Of a DNA stretch of 64,000 nucleotides, positions 34,180 through 48,477 are shown piece after piece; position 1 is the first letter of the stretch, and each line of letters begins with the position of its first letter. The stretch is from Patiria miniata (Eukaryota > Echinodermata > Asteroidea > Valvatida > Asterinidae), in NCBI RefSeq assembly GCF_015706575.1, contig NW_024037052.1, positions 62,001 through 126,000 on the forward strand. The letters are read 5' to 3'. Position numbers and translations under genes: made by a program. The notes beneath the pieces were generated by a model. It saw only the letters and a program-made list of their open reading frames with translations, was not told where the DNA came from and made no database searches.

Positions 34180-37116
34180 GTGGGCATTATAGAGAAGCTT
34201 CCTGCACAAAGAAATCATTTCAAGTTAAATACAATACAATAATGATCATTTTCAAGCAAATTCGTTTGAATTGCTTTAAAAAAAGAACTAACTTTTCCAT
34301 TCAGAAATCATTTTTTTTTCAAAAGTTAGCAAAACAAAAGAATCTTGTTACAAAGTCACAACTGAATGGCCCCCTCAAAAGCTGCAATCAAACTATTGGG
34401 GTAATCGCACATAAGGAGCATTTTGGACTTTGGCAGATCTACTTTATTCAGTGTTGTACAAATGATACTGAATGATTGCAACGTGGTGGTTTTAGTCTGA
34501 CGATCTCTTCCATGCAAAATCTTGAGGAAGGCGAGGAGAGCATAGAAGACAAATTTCACCGGCAGTTGTTGTACGAAAAAGACGGCAGGCCTAATGCCAA
34601 ACTTTTTCCAGTTCCACCTACCATGCGTTAGTGGACTTGTTGTCTTGGACTTTTTCCTTGACTTTCTCCGTGTCTCAAGTAAGATGTGAATTTCTTTAAT
34701 TACGAGTCAGAAACTCCAACCCTAATTCGGGCTTTTTAATCTTATGGAAACACTGAACATTTTTCACATCGTAAAATTTCATTTGGATCTACATGTACAT
34801 GTAAAAGAAAAAAAGGAGGCGATGTCCAGAAATTGAACACGAAGTTTATTGTACATATAGTACGTATGTGTACTTGCGGCGCAGCCCAGATTTCGGACAC
34901 AGAATTTTGGCCGGCCTATTTTCAGATTTTTTCCCCATAGGCCAGTTTCATCCCTGTATGGTCTGTGACTTGAAACATAGATGAGTTTGTGAACAGAACG
35001 GGACAAAAAAAACACAGAACCGGGCCTGCGGATCTCGATTTCAAATAAAAGTTGCTGAATCATGTTGCTGAATCATGTTTTGAATTGGGCCTGAATTGAG
35101 ACACATTCTCATTGAGCCGATTGCAGCTACGCGGTGTCATGCACTGATACGATGAATTAAGGCAACTGCGCGCACGTTTGCATCGTGTCAACGCTTGTGC
35201 GTGCTTCGCCAAATAAAAAAGCGAACTACTAACAGAAATTTCCAACGATGCGTCTGAAGACCTTCTTTTGTTGATTTCTTCAAAACGACAGCATGTCAGA
35301 AAGAATAATTTCAGAGAGAATTTAGTACTGTCAACCAACCAAGTATGTTTTTCAACGATAATTACATCAGTTACTTTTTGGATAGCTGCAAATGATGGAC
35401 TGTAGCTTAAAATGACTAGAGACTTAACTTACTGTACAGAATGTACACTGCTGGTGCGTCCATTTTTGTGCACAAACCTATGGAGAGCTCAGAATTTTTA
35501 CTGCTTTTGGCAATTCCACGGTAACGGAAGGACGTTTTCGCTCATTAAACAAAATTTCAAATGTGCCTATCACAGCCACTGTTATTAGTTACAGCAAGCA
35601 AATGTCACAATGGTATTGCTATAATGCTACCTTCAATTTCCACACTTTTGGGGGCATGCATACCTCTCGTTAATGAATTATGAATATTAATGAGGTCGGT
35701 AACGGAAGGACGGTAAAACGGACGAGGGTTTTCCAACTTACACGCGTTTTGCATAAACTCTGTGAATTTTATGGGGCAATTATATTTCAAAGGTAGGAAA
35801 TGGAATCCCTGCGGCTTTATCTATACTATACCACCTTTCATTTGACTTTAAGTGTTTCGGTGATATAATTACAATGTCTTAAGTGGATTATAATTTGGTA
35901 GCGGAAGGACGGTAACGGAAGGACAAAAGGTTTACTCAATTATAGCATGAATAAAATGTGAATTTACACTAATTATACAAGTGAAATAAATTGCTGAAAT
36001 GTGTAACTGAATGTGAAATCAACCATATGCAGACCTGGCATAAATAATTATACCAAGAAACTATTGAGATAAAGATAGAAGCCTGCTAATTAATGATAAC
36101 AAATGAAAAATGAAAACAACCAAAAACACATAATTCACGAACACAAGACAACTACAGAAATGGACTTCAAACCCATCACCTTAATCCTTAAAAGTTTTAA
36201 ATACACAGTATTTGAGCACTTGAGTATATTGGTTACATGTTCACCAATAACTTTTAATAATAACACCAGTAGGTTCAGTGGTTTACCTAAAGGGTGGGGG
36301 GGGGCAGGGGCGACCAGCTTACATGTACATTAAAAAACATCTACAGGTAGAACTGATGGCTTCAGAATCATTGTGCTTTAAAAAATGTTTTAGGTGTTGC
36401 TTTTAATTGAACTCTAAATTCAGTGTTTGAAATCAAATTTTATGATTTAGAGTATTAACAATAATTATCTTATAAACATCCAGCCTGAGTTGTTAACTTA
36501 ATTTGTCAAAATTGCACCTCACATGTCTTACACATGTAAATTGTATGAAAGTGCCCAATAGCACTGGTACTTTCTGCCCTCTCATTTTTTACTTAATTTG
36601 CTTCTGGAATGGCTTCACAGAAATTGTATCTTTCTCTATTGTCCATGAATGGTGATAGCAGCAACTTAATGATTTGATTTCTGCAACAACTCCCATACAT
36701 GTGTGAGTAACGGTACATTGTCATACATGTACATTGTACATGTACATGTTATACATATGCCTGTGCCATCCTTTGTAATGAACACTTGCCCTGCTCATAC
36801 AGCTTGTGAAGGTGGGTCACATGAATGTCCTTTCAATGCGCATTATACATGCATTGTAGTTGCAGTGATTTCATTTTTCAAACATGAGCACAAATGTCGT
36901 TACATTTGATAAAAATAACATTTGTCCTTCCGTTACCGTCATTCCGGTACCAATTGGTAACGGAAGGACGGGATTTAATAATTGTAATTAAAAAACGATA
37001 CGTACAGCAGTGTGTACAGTTATAATGTCATATTGAAGGCACCTACTAAACTTGCTTTGCACAATAACTTCATGGCATTCATACTGCAAGTTTTGAAAAT
37101 AAATTAAAAATATGTA

Positions 37117-37616
37117 NNNNNNNNNNNNNNNNNNNNNNNNNNNNNNNNNNNNNNNNNNNNNNNNNNNNNNNNNNNNNNNNNNNNNNNNNNNNNNNNNNNN
37201 NNNNNNNNNNNNNNNNNNNNNNNNNNNNNNNNNNNNNNNNNNNNNNNNNNNNNNNNNNNNNNNNNNNNNNNNNNNNNNNNNNNNNNNNNNNNNNNNNNNN
37301 NNNNNNNNNNNNNNNNNNNNNNNNNNNNNNNNNNNNNNNNNNNNNNNNNNNNNNNNNNNNNNNNNNNNNNNNNNNNNNNNNNNNNNNNNNNNNNNNNNNN
37401 NNNNNNNNNNNNNNNNNNNNNNNNNNNNNNNNNNNNNNNNNNNNNNNNNNNNNNNNNNNNNNNNNNNNNNNNNNNNNNNNNNNNNNNNNNNNNNNNNNNN
37501 NNNNNNNNNNNNNNNNNNNNNNNNNNNNNNNNNNNNNNNNNNNNNNNNNNNNNNNNNNNNNNNNNNNNNNNNNNNNNNNNNNNNNNNNNNNNNNNNNNNN
37601 NNNNNNNNNNNNNNNN
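37117..37616. other. Assembly gap of exactly 500 N
   Basis: A round-number run of N is a scaffolding placeholder, so the real distance and even the adjacency are unknown. Its left side is the end of the palindrome arm; its right side is the inside of the tandem array. Any open frame spanning it is meaningless. Confidence 0.99.
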
Positions 37617-40600
37617 ACAGTACTTGTTGATAAAATGGAAATGTATTGGAGGTTTGATGACAGGACGTGATGTCAGAAATTTGGATATTGAATTTACAAT
37701 GTATACTTGCTCTTTTTTTCTGCCACAGGGGCTTTTGAATGCTGCGCGAAGAGAGAAGACGCCGGTTTCATCGAATTTTTTGTTAAAGTAACTGTAACCT
37801 TTTTTCCGTGTGACGTCTATCGGGGAGGGAAGGGGGGGGGGGGGGAGGTGAAACTTGTGTCACCGGCGGTGGAAGCTACCCTTGCCTGGGTCTTTGGTCT
37901 GAAATTGGGATCATATCTCCAGCTTGGGATGGAGATATGTCCTCTTTGCAGGTCTTAGCCCCAGGACGACCGTTGTGAAAGTGTGTGTGTGTGTGGTTGC
38001 CGGCTGTTTTGTTGCGTTCTGTTCATTGTCTGTCTGTTCGTCTCCCTATTTGTCCGGGCCCACTGTGTTCACCCCTTGTTTCAGTTCCGTTCGTCTCGTT
38101 GAATGTTCAAAGATGCAGAGTTTGACATTTCACTAACACTTTTTGTTTCTTCCCAGTTTTCTCTTTTCTGTGTGTGCAGATTGAAGATGAAGGGCCACAG
38201 AAGTAAGGTCGTCCAAGTGCAGCATTCATCTCCCACAGGTAAATGAGTAATGTTTCTCCTTGCAAAACGTCTCTGTTTTGATGCGCTTCCTTGCATTTGA
38301 ATGGGCTTGCTGGATTTTAACGTGGAGGTAGACCTTGGGGTATATCTTTGGAGTTTGAGATGGCAAGTTGGACATACAGTACTTGTTGATAAAATGGAAA
38401 TGTATTGGAGGTTTGATGACAGGACGTGATGTCAGAAAATTGGGATATTGAATTTACAATGTATACTTGCTCTTTTTTTCTGCCACAGGGAGCTTTTGAA
38501 TGCTGCGAAGAGAGAAGACGCGGTTTTCATCGAAGTTTTTGTTAAGTAACTGTAACCTTTTTTCCGTGTGACGTCTATCGGGGAGGGAAGGGGGGGGGGT
38601 AAGGGGGAGGTGAAACTTGTGTCACCGGCGGTGGAAGCTACCCCTGCCTGGGTCTTTGGTCTGAAATTGGGATCATATCTCCAGCTTGGGATGGAGATAT
38701 GTCCTCTTTGCAGGTCTTAGCCCCAGGACGACCGTTGTGAAAGTGTGTGTGGTGGGTTGCCGGCTGTTTTGTTGCGTTCTGTTCATGTCTGTCTGTTTCG
38801 TCTCCCTATTTGTCCGGGCCCACTGTGTTCACCCCTTGTTTCAGTTCCGTTCGTCTTCGTTGAATGTTCAAAGATGCAGAGTTTTGACATTTCACTAACA
38901 CTTTTGTTTCTTCCCAGTTTTCTCTTTTCTGTGTGTGCAGATTGAAGATGAAGGGCACAGAAGTAAGGTCGTCCAAGTGCAGCATTCATCTCCCACAGGT
39001 AAATGAGTAATGTTTCTCCTTGCAAAACGTCTCTGTTTGATGCGCTTCCTTGCATTTGAATGGGCTTGCTGGATTTTAACGTGGAGGTAGACCTTGGGGT
39101 ATATCTTTGGAGTTTGAGATGGCAAGTTGGACATACAGTACTTGTTGATAAAATGGAAATGTATTGGAGGTTTGATGACAGGACGTGATGTCAGAAAATT
39201 TGGATATTGAATTTACAATGTATACTTGCTCTTTTTTTCTGCCACAGGGAGCTTTTGAATGCTGCGAAGAGAGAAGACGCCGGTTTTCATCGAAGTTTTT
39301 GTTAAGTAACTGTAACCTTTTTTCCGTGTGACGTCTATCGGGGAGGGAAGGGGGGGGGGGTAAGGGGGAGGTGAAACTTGTGTCACCGGCGGTGGAAGCT
39401 ACCCCTGCCTGGGTCTTTGGTCTGAAATTGGGATCATATCTCCAGCTTGGGATGGAGATATGTCCTCTTTGCAGGTCTTAGCCCCAGGACGACCGTTGTG
39501 AAAGTGTGTGTGGTGGGTTGCCGGCTGTTTTGTTGCGTTCTGTTCATGTCTGTCTGTTTCGTCTCCCTATTTGTCCGGGCCCACTGTGTTCACCCCTTGT
39601 TTCAGTTCCGTTCGTCTTCGTTGAATGTTCAAAGATGCAGAGTTTTGACATTTCACTAACACTTTTTGTTTCTTCCCAGTTTTCTCTTTTCTGTGTGTGC
39701 AGATTGAAGATGAAGGGCACAGAAGTAAGGTCGTCCAAGTGCAGCATTCATCTCCCACAGGTAAATGAGTAATGTTTCTCCTTGCAAAACGTCTCTGTTT
39801 TGATGCGCTTCCTTGCATTTGAATGGGCTTGCTGGATTTTAACGTGGAGGTAGACCTTGGGTATATCTTTGGAGTTTGAGATGGCAAGTTGGACATACAG
39901 TACTTGTTGATAAAATGGAAATGTATTGGAGGTTTGATGACAGGACGTGATGTCAGAAATTTGGATATTGAATTTACAATGTATACTTGCTCTTTTTTTC
40001 TGCCACAGGGAGCTTTTGAATGCTGCGAAGAGAGAAGACGCCGGTTTTCATCGAAGTTTTTGTTAAGTAACTGTAACCTTTTTTCCGTGTGACGTCTATC
40101 GGGGAGGGAAGGGGGGGGGGTAAGGGGGAGGTGAAACTTGTGTCACCGGCGGTGGAAGCTACCCCTGCCTGGGTCTTTGGTCTGAAATTGGGATCATATC
40201 TCCAGCTTGGGATGGAGATATGTCCTCTTTGCAGATCTTAGCCCCAGGACGACCGTTGTGAAAGTGTGTGTGGTGGGTTGCCGGCTGTTTTGTTGCGTTC
40301 TGTTCATGTCTGTCTGTTTCGTCTCCCTATTTGTCCGGGCCCACTGTGTTCACCCCTTGTTTCAGTTCCGTTCGTCTTCGTTGAATGTTCAAAGATGCAG
40401 AGTTTTGACATTTCACTAACACTTTTTGTTTCTTCCCAGTTTTCTCTTTTCTGTGTGTGCAGATTGAAGATGAAGGGCACAGAAGTAAGGTCGTCCAAGT
40501 GCAGCATTCATCTCCCACAGGTAAATGAGTAATGTTTCTCCTTGCAAAACGTCTCTGTTTTGATGCGCTTCCTTGCATTTGAATGGGCTTGCTGGATTTT

Positions 40601-40987
40601 AACGTGGAGGTAGACCTTGGGGTATATCTTTGGAGTTTGAGATGGCAAGTTGGACATACAGTACTTGTTGATAAAATGGAAATGTATTGGAGGTTTGATG
40701 ACAGGACGTGATGTCAGAAAATTTGGATATTGAATTTACAATGTATACTTGCTCTTTTTTTCTGCCACAGGGAGCTTTTGAATGCTGCGAAGAGAGAAGA
40801 CGCCGGTTTTCATCGAAGTTTTTGTTAAGTAACTGTAACCTTTTTTCCGTGTGACGTCTATCGGGGAGGGAAGGGGGGGGGGGGGGGTAAGGGGGAGGTG
40901 CAACTTGTGTCACCGGCGGTGGAAGCTACCCCTGCCTGGGTCTTTGGTCTGAAATTGGGATCATATCTCCAGCTTGGGATGGAGATA
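37617..40987 (+). repeat. Tandem array, second occurrence, about 4.4 units of ~762 bp
   Basis: Same unit and same right boundary (GGAGATA then CTTTATACC) as the array ending at 16716. Unit markers are near 37927, 38689, 39450 and 40210. The unit next to the gap has many single-base indels relative to the others (for example GCTGCGCGAAG, AGGGCCACAG, TTCGTCTCGTTG), typical of weak consensus at a contig end. Copies of the 58-nt candidate exon lie at 38180 (with one extra base), 38941, 39703 and 40463. The left part is lost in the gap, so the copy number is a minimum. Confidence 0.95.
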
Positions 40988-41673
40988 CTTTATACCATCT
41001 TGCTCACAGCCATTTTGAATTCACGTTCGTGTTTGTAGAACATAATGAAATTAGATGGATTGCATTTTGAAAGTGTACTCTAAATGCAACGTGCAAGTGC
41101 TACATACATGTACGCAAGCAAGTTAAGCGCATTATGACGGTTAAAAAACGTCACGGCAAAAATCAGCTGCAGCAGATATGCGCACACATTTTCGCAGAGC
41201 AAATGAAACACTCAATTTACTGTGCATTTCAGTTTGAGTGTATCGGCTTTGATAGCACACCTGTATGGAATACAAACGCAGATACAAATAGCCGTACAAA
41301 AGTTTGAGTTTTCCATAGGTTTGTGCACAAACATGGATGCGCCCATCAGCCATCACTTTGTACATCGAGTCAGCACTCTAGTAATTCAGTGTAGCTCTAT
41401 GGCAGTAATGTAGTTTCTTCCTAATTGCTTCTTGAAATACGTGTTTTTGTGTTTGTGCATTGGTCATGTATTTTTGTAATACAGAGGATTTCATGTGGAA
41501 AATGTTGTTGCATTTTACCTGAATGCTATTAAAATGCATGTACATGTACATTTCCAGGTTTTGTTTATGCACTTGGAAACATGCCCAATTGCCTGAGAAT
41601 TGCAATATGAAATTTTGGAACAAAAAGTAATCTTTTTAACAATAATTTTCTTTGCATTTCTGCCTGTACACAG

Positions 41674-41856
41674 ACCCTGGAAATCAACGCCACAATTAAT
41701 GCCCCTCCCCAGAAAGAACCGCACCGGCAGCAACCCCGTCAGTTCAGTCTTCAGCACACGACGCAACAAAGTCACCCAACCTACCTTAGACCTTCAGCAC
41801 CGCAGGCAATATCGACACCTCGGACTCATGATGTGGTCAATTCCACGCTGGTGTAA
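41674..41856 (+). CDS. Terminal exon of the unidentified plus-strand gene, second copy
   Basis: Identical to 17403-17585, including the acceptor and the NSTLV end. See that entry for frame and composition. It lies 0.7 kb after the second array, as in the first copy; the probable 3' UTR follows to about 44770. Confidence 0.55.
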   Translation, partial: TLEINATINAPPQKEPHRQQPRQFSLQHTTQQSHPTYLRPSAPQAISTPRTHDVVNSTLV

Positions 41857-44800
41857 CAAGCCATTAAGCCTCAGGCATGTGCACTGGCTCTTCATGAGCC
41901 CAGTCTCTTAAACATCTCACCCATAGATTGTGTCAGCTGATGGTATTGTACAAATTGCAACATGATCAGAGAAATAGTAGTGGCAAGTTACACTGAGTGA
42001 GAGGAGGTAGTGTGAAATCACTGGTGCCAAGGTGGGCTGATGTGGACTACCATACCTCCTAACGTGGACAAGTAATACACTACTTACCCGAAATGAACCA
42101 TGTTGTATTTGTTCTGTTACACCCATACATAATTCATTAGTTCCATTGGAAGAAATTCATTGGAATTCCATGGAACATCCCTCCCATGAAATGCGTATAT
42201 ACTGTCATTCTTGAAGGTTGCAGTGTGGTACCACTAGCAACCCGACTTGCATGTGCAATTGTTGCATAGCTCAGGGTTTCAGAGCTAATTATGGGGTACT
42301 TCTGTCCTGGTAGCACTGACTGGTTTACGTGCCTCATGCGTGTGCCGTGTGTGCAGGGTAGCTGCTTTTGCTTCCCAGACAAACCTATGCAAGTATGAAT
42401 AATGCTTTAAGCTTCACTTGTTGTTACTGTACTACCTATTGTCCAAAAGACTAGTCCATGACCCAAAGTGCTAAAAGCACAGCAACTAAAGAACTACATC
42501 ACTGCAACTGGAGGTCTGTGTTGATGTGGGTGCTCTTGCAGACCATTTCTTGATAGCGCAACACCAGTGTGAACATTTTGTCAAGGGGAAGATTGCAGAA
42601 GTGCAATAACAAGTGAATTTCAGTACACACAAATTGAATAAATATTGTCTTGCATTAGGAGTATATAATCAGCTGTCCGGTGTATCTGTAGGTGAGGTGT
42701 TTATACAAAGTAAATATTGACTGTTCTAACGTGTGGTACAGTAAAAAGAGTTTCACTTAGTGATCCGTGGAGTGCTATATTTTCCCTCCACTCTTCCTTG
42801 AGAATATACTTACAATATGGTATGGATCACCTTGCAATGGTATCGTTTGATTGTACCACTCATTGCAGTCAATATTAGCATACATTGTACTTAAAAGGCA
42901 GTGGTGTAGTCAAGTACATTTCCATGAGTACGAAATGTACTGGAGTATGAGTATGAGTACTGCAACACTGCTAGAAGGCATATGAAGTGTGACTCATGAG
43001 AATGTGGAGGTGCACATTGATCTATGCAAGACAAAGCTTTGCTTACTGCATTTATTCTAGCTTTATATGAACATCTTCCATATGCCCAGTGACATCTGAA
43101 ACATTTTTGTCATTGACCTGACCAATCACATTGCTTTATGACTATAACAATGAACAAGTAAGGGCGTTGTTTTCTTCTCTTGCTTTTGCAAAGTTTAAGG
43201 AAAACAAGACAAGTCCCTGCATGCTTGATTGATGCGGCATGATTGTCAACATCTGACATGGTTTCTGCACATCCACGTACTCTGGTTCATATTTAACTTA
43301 TGTAACTTCTTGGAAGCTTCCATCCTATTGTTCATTTGTGTCTCGGTAAACAGTCAAAATGTGGTATTAAGCGCATTCAGTTTTGCTGTTGAACCACTGT
43401 TATTAACACATTGAACCCAACTTTTTCAACAACTCAGAATATAGTATAGGTAGATTTTTCTTTAGGACATTAATATCCATGATATATATACGTATATATT
43501 TTTAAGAAGGGGCTAAAGTCCAGCACTTTTTGAGTGAGAAAGCTAGAATTGTTTTGCTTGTATCCTATTGTGTATAGCTATCCAGAGATAAGTTGTGTCT
43601 AGTTTCTGTGCTGTTATAGTTTGGTTTTCGTATATGGCACATGATGTAGGGTTTGATATTTACTTTGCTAGCTTGTGATTTGCAACTTTGCCACAAACAT
43701 TTAAGATAAATATAAAGATCATAAAATGATCACTTTTTTGTTATTAATTTCATTAATCAGAAATACAGGTGGAATGTAGGTTAGCTATACACATCAATCA
43801 TATTGACAAATATGTTGGTTTGTATAAAAAAAAAAGGCCTCCTGTTTAAACGATATACTTAAAGTCTTTATTAGTTTAATTGTGTTGGACAATATATTTC
43901 AAATGATGTTTATTATATAAAAAAGTGATCACATAGGGAAATGGTTTCAGTAAATTATGTTTAAAAGAAATCATTTCTGCTATGCAAAATGTAAAAAAAA
44001 GGTTTAAATATTGTATGGTTTTACTTGTTTATGTATATTCATTTACTTTTACAAAATTGTGCAATTTATGAATTAATAACTGAGCTTTCAGACATTTGAG
44101 ATGGAAAAAGTCAACATTGATACTAAAGGACCTAAGACAAGAAATGGGAAAATGGGGGGGGGGGGCGGAGCGTTTGTTGAATTCTTTATTTCAGTTATGC
44201 TGGTAGCTTTATTTATTTGACATGGTCCTACAGAAACTGCAATTGTTGCAATAAAGTAGTCCAAGTTATTCTTTTGCTAACTGCGAAAACTGTAAACTAA
44301 TGAATGTACACATGTTTTTGTGAGAATAGATTTGGTTTATTGTAACAATGTATGGTTATATTTTGTACAAATTATCCTACTTCCCATGCATGGATGCTGT
44401 GATTATGTTCAGTAATTTAGTTGTTTTAAGTCTATTTTCTTCGGTCAAGATAGAGGTTCTGAGTACAAACAATGTGCTTTTTAAAAATGAACGAGTGATT
44501 GTTTGAATTATTGTCTGGTACAATTTATGTTGCACATTGTGACTTGCTTTTCACAGAGTGCATGTACATGTAATATATGAATTCTGTAACGTATGTACTA
44601 CTAGTATGTTATGTCCAGTGGCCCTAAGAGTGAAATAACATTATGTGAGACTTGCACTTGTGCGTTTAATATCTCCATTATTTAAGTTGTCATTGAGACT
44701 CAACTAGAAAAGACTCGAGTTGAAATCGTAATCTTTTCAATGAGGGAATAAATGTGTGTGCTTGTTGGTCGATATTAAACACTGTTCAACACCGGCTTGG

Positions 44801-46943
44801 AGTCTGGATGATGATACTGACCGGAGCCAAAGGCAAGGGTCGTTATCAGCATCCAGACTCAACCGGTCTTAAACAAAGTGTAGAATACCGGCCAAGCACA
44901 TATTTATTTCCATTCATAAATACCTCTTCGGTCAAAAAATCTAAACTTTTGGTCCAAAAGTCAAAGGAAGTTAAAACTTATAGATTTCTTACAATTTTGT
45001 TCAACAATTTTACTACACTTTTTTTTCTCGAAACGCCCATCTAGCTATTTCATGTTATGTCCCTTTACATGGGTCAACTGTCGTAGGTCAACCAGCCCTA
45101 GTGTCAACATATCTAAACTCAACTTTGATTGGCTGGCCCGTGGGGTCGCATACAATTTGCATGTTCGGATATATCAGACATTCGTAGTGAGGCTCTGTAA
45201 ACATGATCGTTTGATCCTCGGACTACCCAGGAGGCTAGTTTTACCACTCAACTTGAAGCAGCTGATATTTGTATAATTAAGAGCTCAATGGTAGTTGCCC
45301 CAGTCTAGTCTTGGGAAGGTCTATGTACATTGTTTCAAGTTGAAGCTCATGAGATTGATCAGTTGACATTCATGACATTGAATTGTATAGATTAGGGATA
45401 GGCAATGTGGCAATATTTATGAGGTTGGTACCTAGACAGGCTTGTAGGGGCATCAAGGTCTGCATATGCAAACCGCCCCCCCCCCCACACACACACACAC
45501 AAAGAAATAAAATCCACATTTTTGCTGAATATTTTTGTGAAGTAATTTGGCTCATCTATTACTTTCACCACTGCCTTTAAAAGATTACCTGCAACCATGA
45601 TGCTTCAACTGAATAAAAATGACATAATAGTGCCATCCAGAGACTAATGTAATCAAGCCCCCCCCCCTTCCTTGAGTTTGTCAAACTGCAAGTCTTACCC
45701 AATTATATGTTGGTCTGGTGTCTTTACCCCCCCCCCCCCCCTCGTGCATACATGCCTGGTATTGGCTCAACTGTGGCTTCTATTAGTGATTTCTTGATTG
45801 GTCAAAACATTCAACACGGTGGCACTGTGTGTAACAAACTAACAGACATGTATGTTGTACATATGTGCTTATCTTCAACCAAATTTGAATTCTTATACTG
45901 ATAGGTTGATACATGAAACAGGCATGCAACTCAAAATTTACAAGAAAAGGAGGAAATTCCAAACCACACAAGCCTTTGTACAGTATTTTTCAAAAATTGT
46001 AATGGCATTCATGAGAAGAAAAGAAAGAAGGAAATCAGCAGATCCAAGGAAAAATTGCATGCCTGATGGCAACAACAGTGTTATTATCCCATAATGGGCC
46101 ACACTGCACCACACAACGCAAGACGCTTGCTGCACGTACGTATGTGGTAGATGAAAGCTGAAACGTGACGACAGCGTGCACGTAACTGTGCATGAAGTGT
46201 GCTGGAAGATGAATTGTTAAACCCACTCACACTCATGGAACACACAAAATAAAGCGCTTGAATGCCAATCACAAATTTGTTCTGAAAGCTTGCATAGATC
46301 CTTTTAATATTCTACATTTAATTCCAAAATCCTTCACCATAAAAATAAAGTCCTTAAAATAGCCAACTTATTTTAAAAAGTATTTCACTGCAAAAATTCC
46401 AAAAGATATTAACAGTTGCATAAAATAATCTCTCTGTTCAATCCTTACTGCCAAGCATATCAATAGGGCTCACTCAATGACGGTCATCTCTTGATTGCTT
46501 ATTTTACGCAATCAAGCACGCATTGCGCAGTGTTAAAAATGTTCCAAACACACGCGCTTCTTGCTTGAAATGTGTTTGAAATACGACACAGCCGATGTGC
46601 GTTATTCAGTTGATGCTCAAAATGTTGATGCATGTGGCTGGTCTGTAGGAAATGACGTCATTTGAATGAGACCTATTGATATTGGACACCAATATAAGAT
46701 TGTATGGTAGAATACATGTGACTTCATTGCATACACTACTTTGTACATCTCTCCTACATTAGAACAACATGCAGGACATGACCCCAATACATGTACTTTT
46801 TGTGCATAGTTAATTGGAATAACAAGCTTGACACAAATGTTTGGAACAACAAATGGGTATTGAAGGACAACTTGCAAACTAGATGGTGAGAAGAGGGCAC
46901 TATTTACCATTCTGAAATGAACAGGACTGTTCATGTAGTCATC

Positions 46944-47525
46944 GAGGACAAAACGTGGACATCTGCGTTTCTGCTGTCAGAATAGCAGATTGAGTATTTT
47001 TTGAATGGTTCATTTTGTTCTGCTTTCCCGCCTTTGTGCTACCATAAATGCAGAATTTACTGTTTAATAAAATCCACTGTAGTGCTTTTATGCTACCTGA
47101 AATGCAGATTTTGCTTTTCCTCCCTTGCTGGAGGGAGAAAAAGTGGACATCTGCTTTTCTCTTGTTCAAAAATCAGATCAAACCGTTTCTGACGTTTCCA
47201 TTTCCTGCTTTTGTGCTACCCAAAATGTATATTTTTGTTTTTTGCTTTTCTCATTTCTTAGAACCAGAAAAGCAAAACGAACCTTTGGTAACTACCATTT
47301 GTATTCTGCTTTTGGTTAAAAGGAAAATGAAACGGTGCTTCTGAGAAAAATAAGCACCGTTTCATTTTTCTTTGAGTGTAGGTTAACAGGGTTTTTTAGG
47401 CGTTCCCCCTTAAAGAGCTTCCACATCACAAAGTTACAAAATGAAAAATGTATTGTCGGAAAATGGCCATACTTCTGTTATCTGCTCTTCTGACAGCAGA
47501 AAAGCGATGTCCACTTTGTGTCCTC
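46944..47525. mobile_element. 582-bp MITE, second copy
   Basis: Duplicate of 22675-23256 with the same 46-bp inverted ends; one clear substitution (C for G in the internal GTGGASATCTGC). Confidence 0.7.
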
Positions 47526-48477
47526 CTTGGGCCTTACCATAGTGTACCCAAAGTATCGCATTTGAGAAGTCTTTGCTGTGCGCAGTAAACCCATATGTGA
47601 GCTGCACAAGCATTACTTCAATAACATCTGAACATACTGGCATGCAATTTCAGTAGTTATTGCCTCCATTTTAAACAGATTCAATTTCAAAACATTGACT
47701 ATTTTGGCAGTATACATTGCCCCCACAATATAATGGAGCCTTTTCATGTCAAGGTTCCTGTGAGATAACAAATACAACAAACTCTCTCCAGTTTTAAGTA
47801 ACCAAAGTAACTGTACATGTGGGCATTGTTATGTTAGTACTGTTACTATTCTACGCAGAACAACCGGCCATTCGTACTAAAGTGACAAAGTGACATCAGT
47901 TCTCACGTAGCACATGAACAAAAAGGAGCCTTTTTCTCTAAATGTTTGAAATCGTTCACAAGAACAGCGAATACAGCAGCTGAACTATCAGCATGCTAGC
48001 ATCGGTGGATTTATAGGATCTCCTCCAACTGTTTCTAATCTTAAGTTGTCAGACAAGTCAATTATTAATAACATCAGACATACATGCACTGTTCTTGTGA
48101 ATATCAGATTTTTGACCCAGGGTGGCAAAAAGGTTCACTTTTTCTATTCACTTGGCACAATAAAATGTTTATGCATAGGCCTTTGTGGGAAAGACAATAG
48201 CAACGAAGTCCTATGTCCAATTTGATTGAAAGTTTGATAAGGTTTCCCTGTATTCTCAAGATGTACAGTATCCACTCAGCTATAACTTCAACAGGTAAGT
48301 TGTTATGGATCTAACTTAAGATTTGGAGCAATTTTGTTTTTGCTTCAAAAAAAAAAAACCCAAAAGGCACAAATATCACAAGATCCTATGCATCTTCAAA
48401 CAGAGAATGAGGCTTCCCAAAGTTATAAGTCATTTGATCAAATGTGGAGACACAGTGAGGGGTGATTGTGTGTATTA

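Larger units (their letters stand above)
31552..37116 (-). repeat. Inverted copy of 25920-31499 (right arm of palindrome)
   Basis: The sequence is the reverse complement of the left arm; positions sum to 63051 over most of its length, drifting to 63036 next to the gap. A 52-bp spacer (31500-31551) separates the arms and is the head and box A of a family A SINE. Two CCDC77 exons are carried in reverse. Small indels and substitutions become common beyond about 36.2 kb, as expected at a poorly covered contig end. Confidence 0.95.

Noticed and set aside
37112-37630. 172-codon frame across the gap
   Set aside because: It is made of N and has no sequence content.
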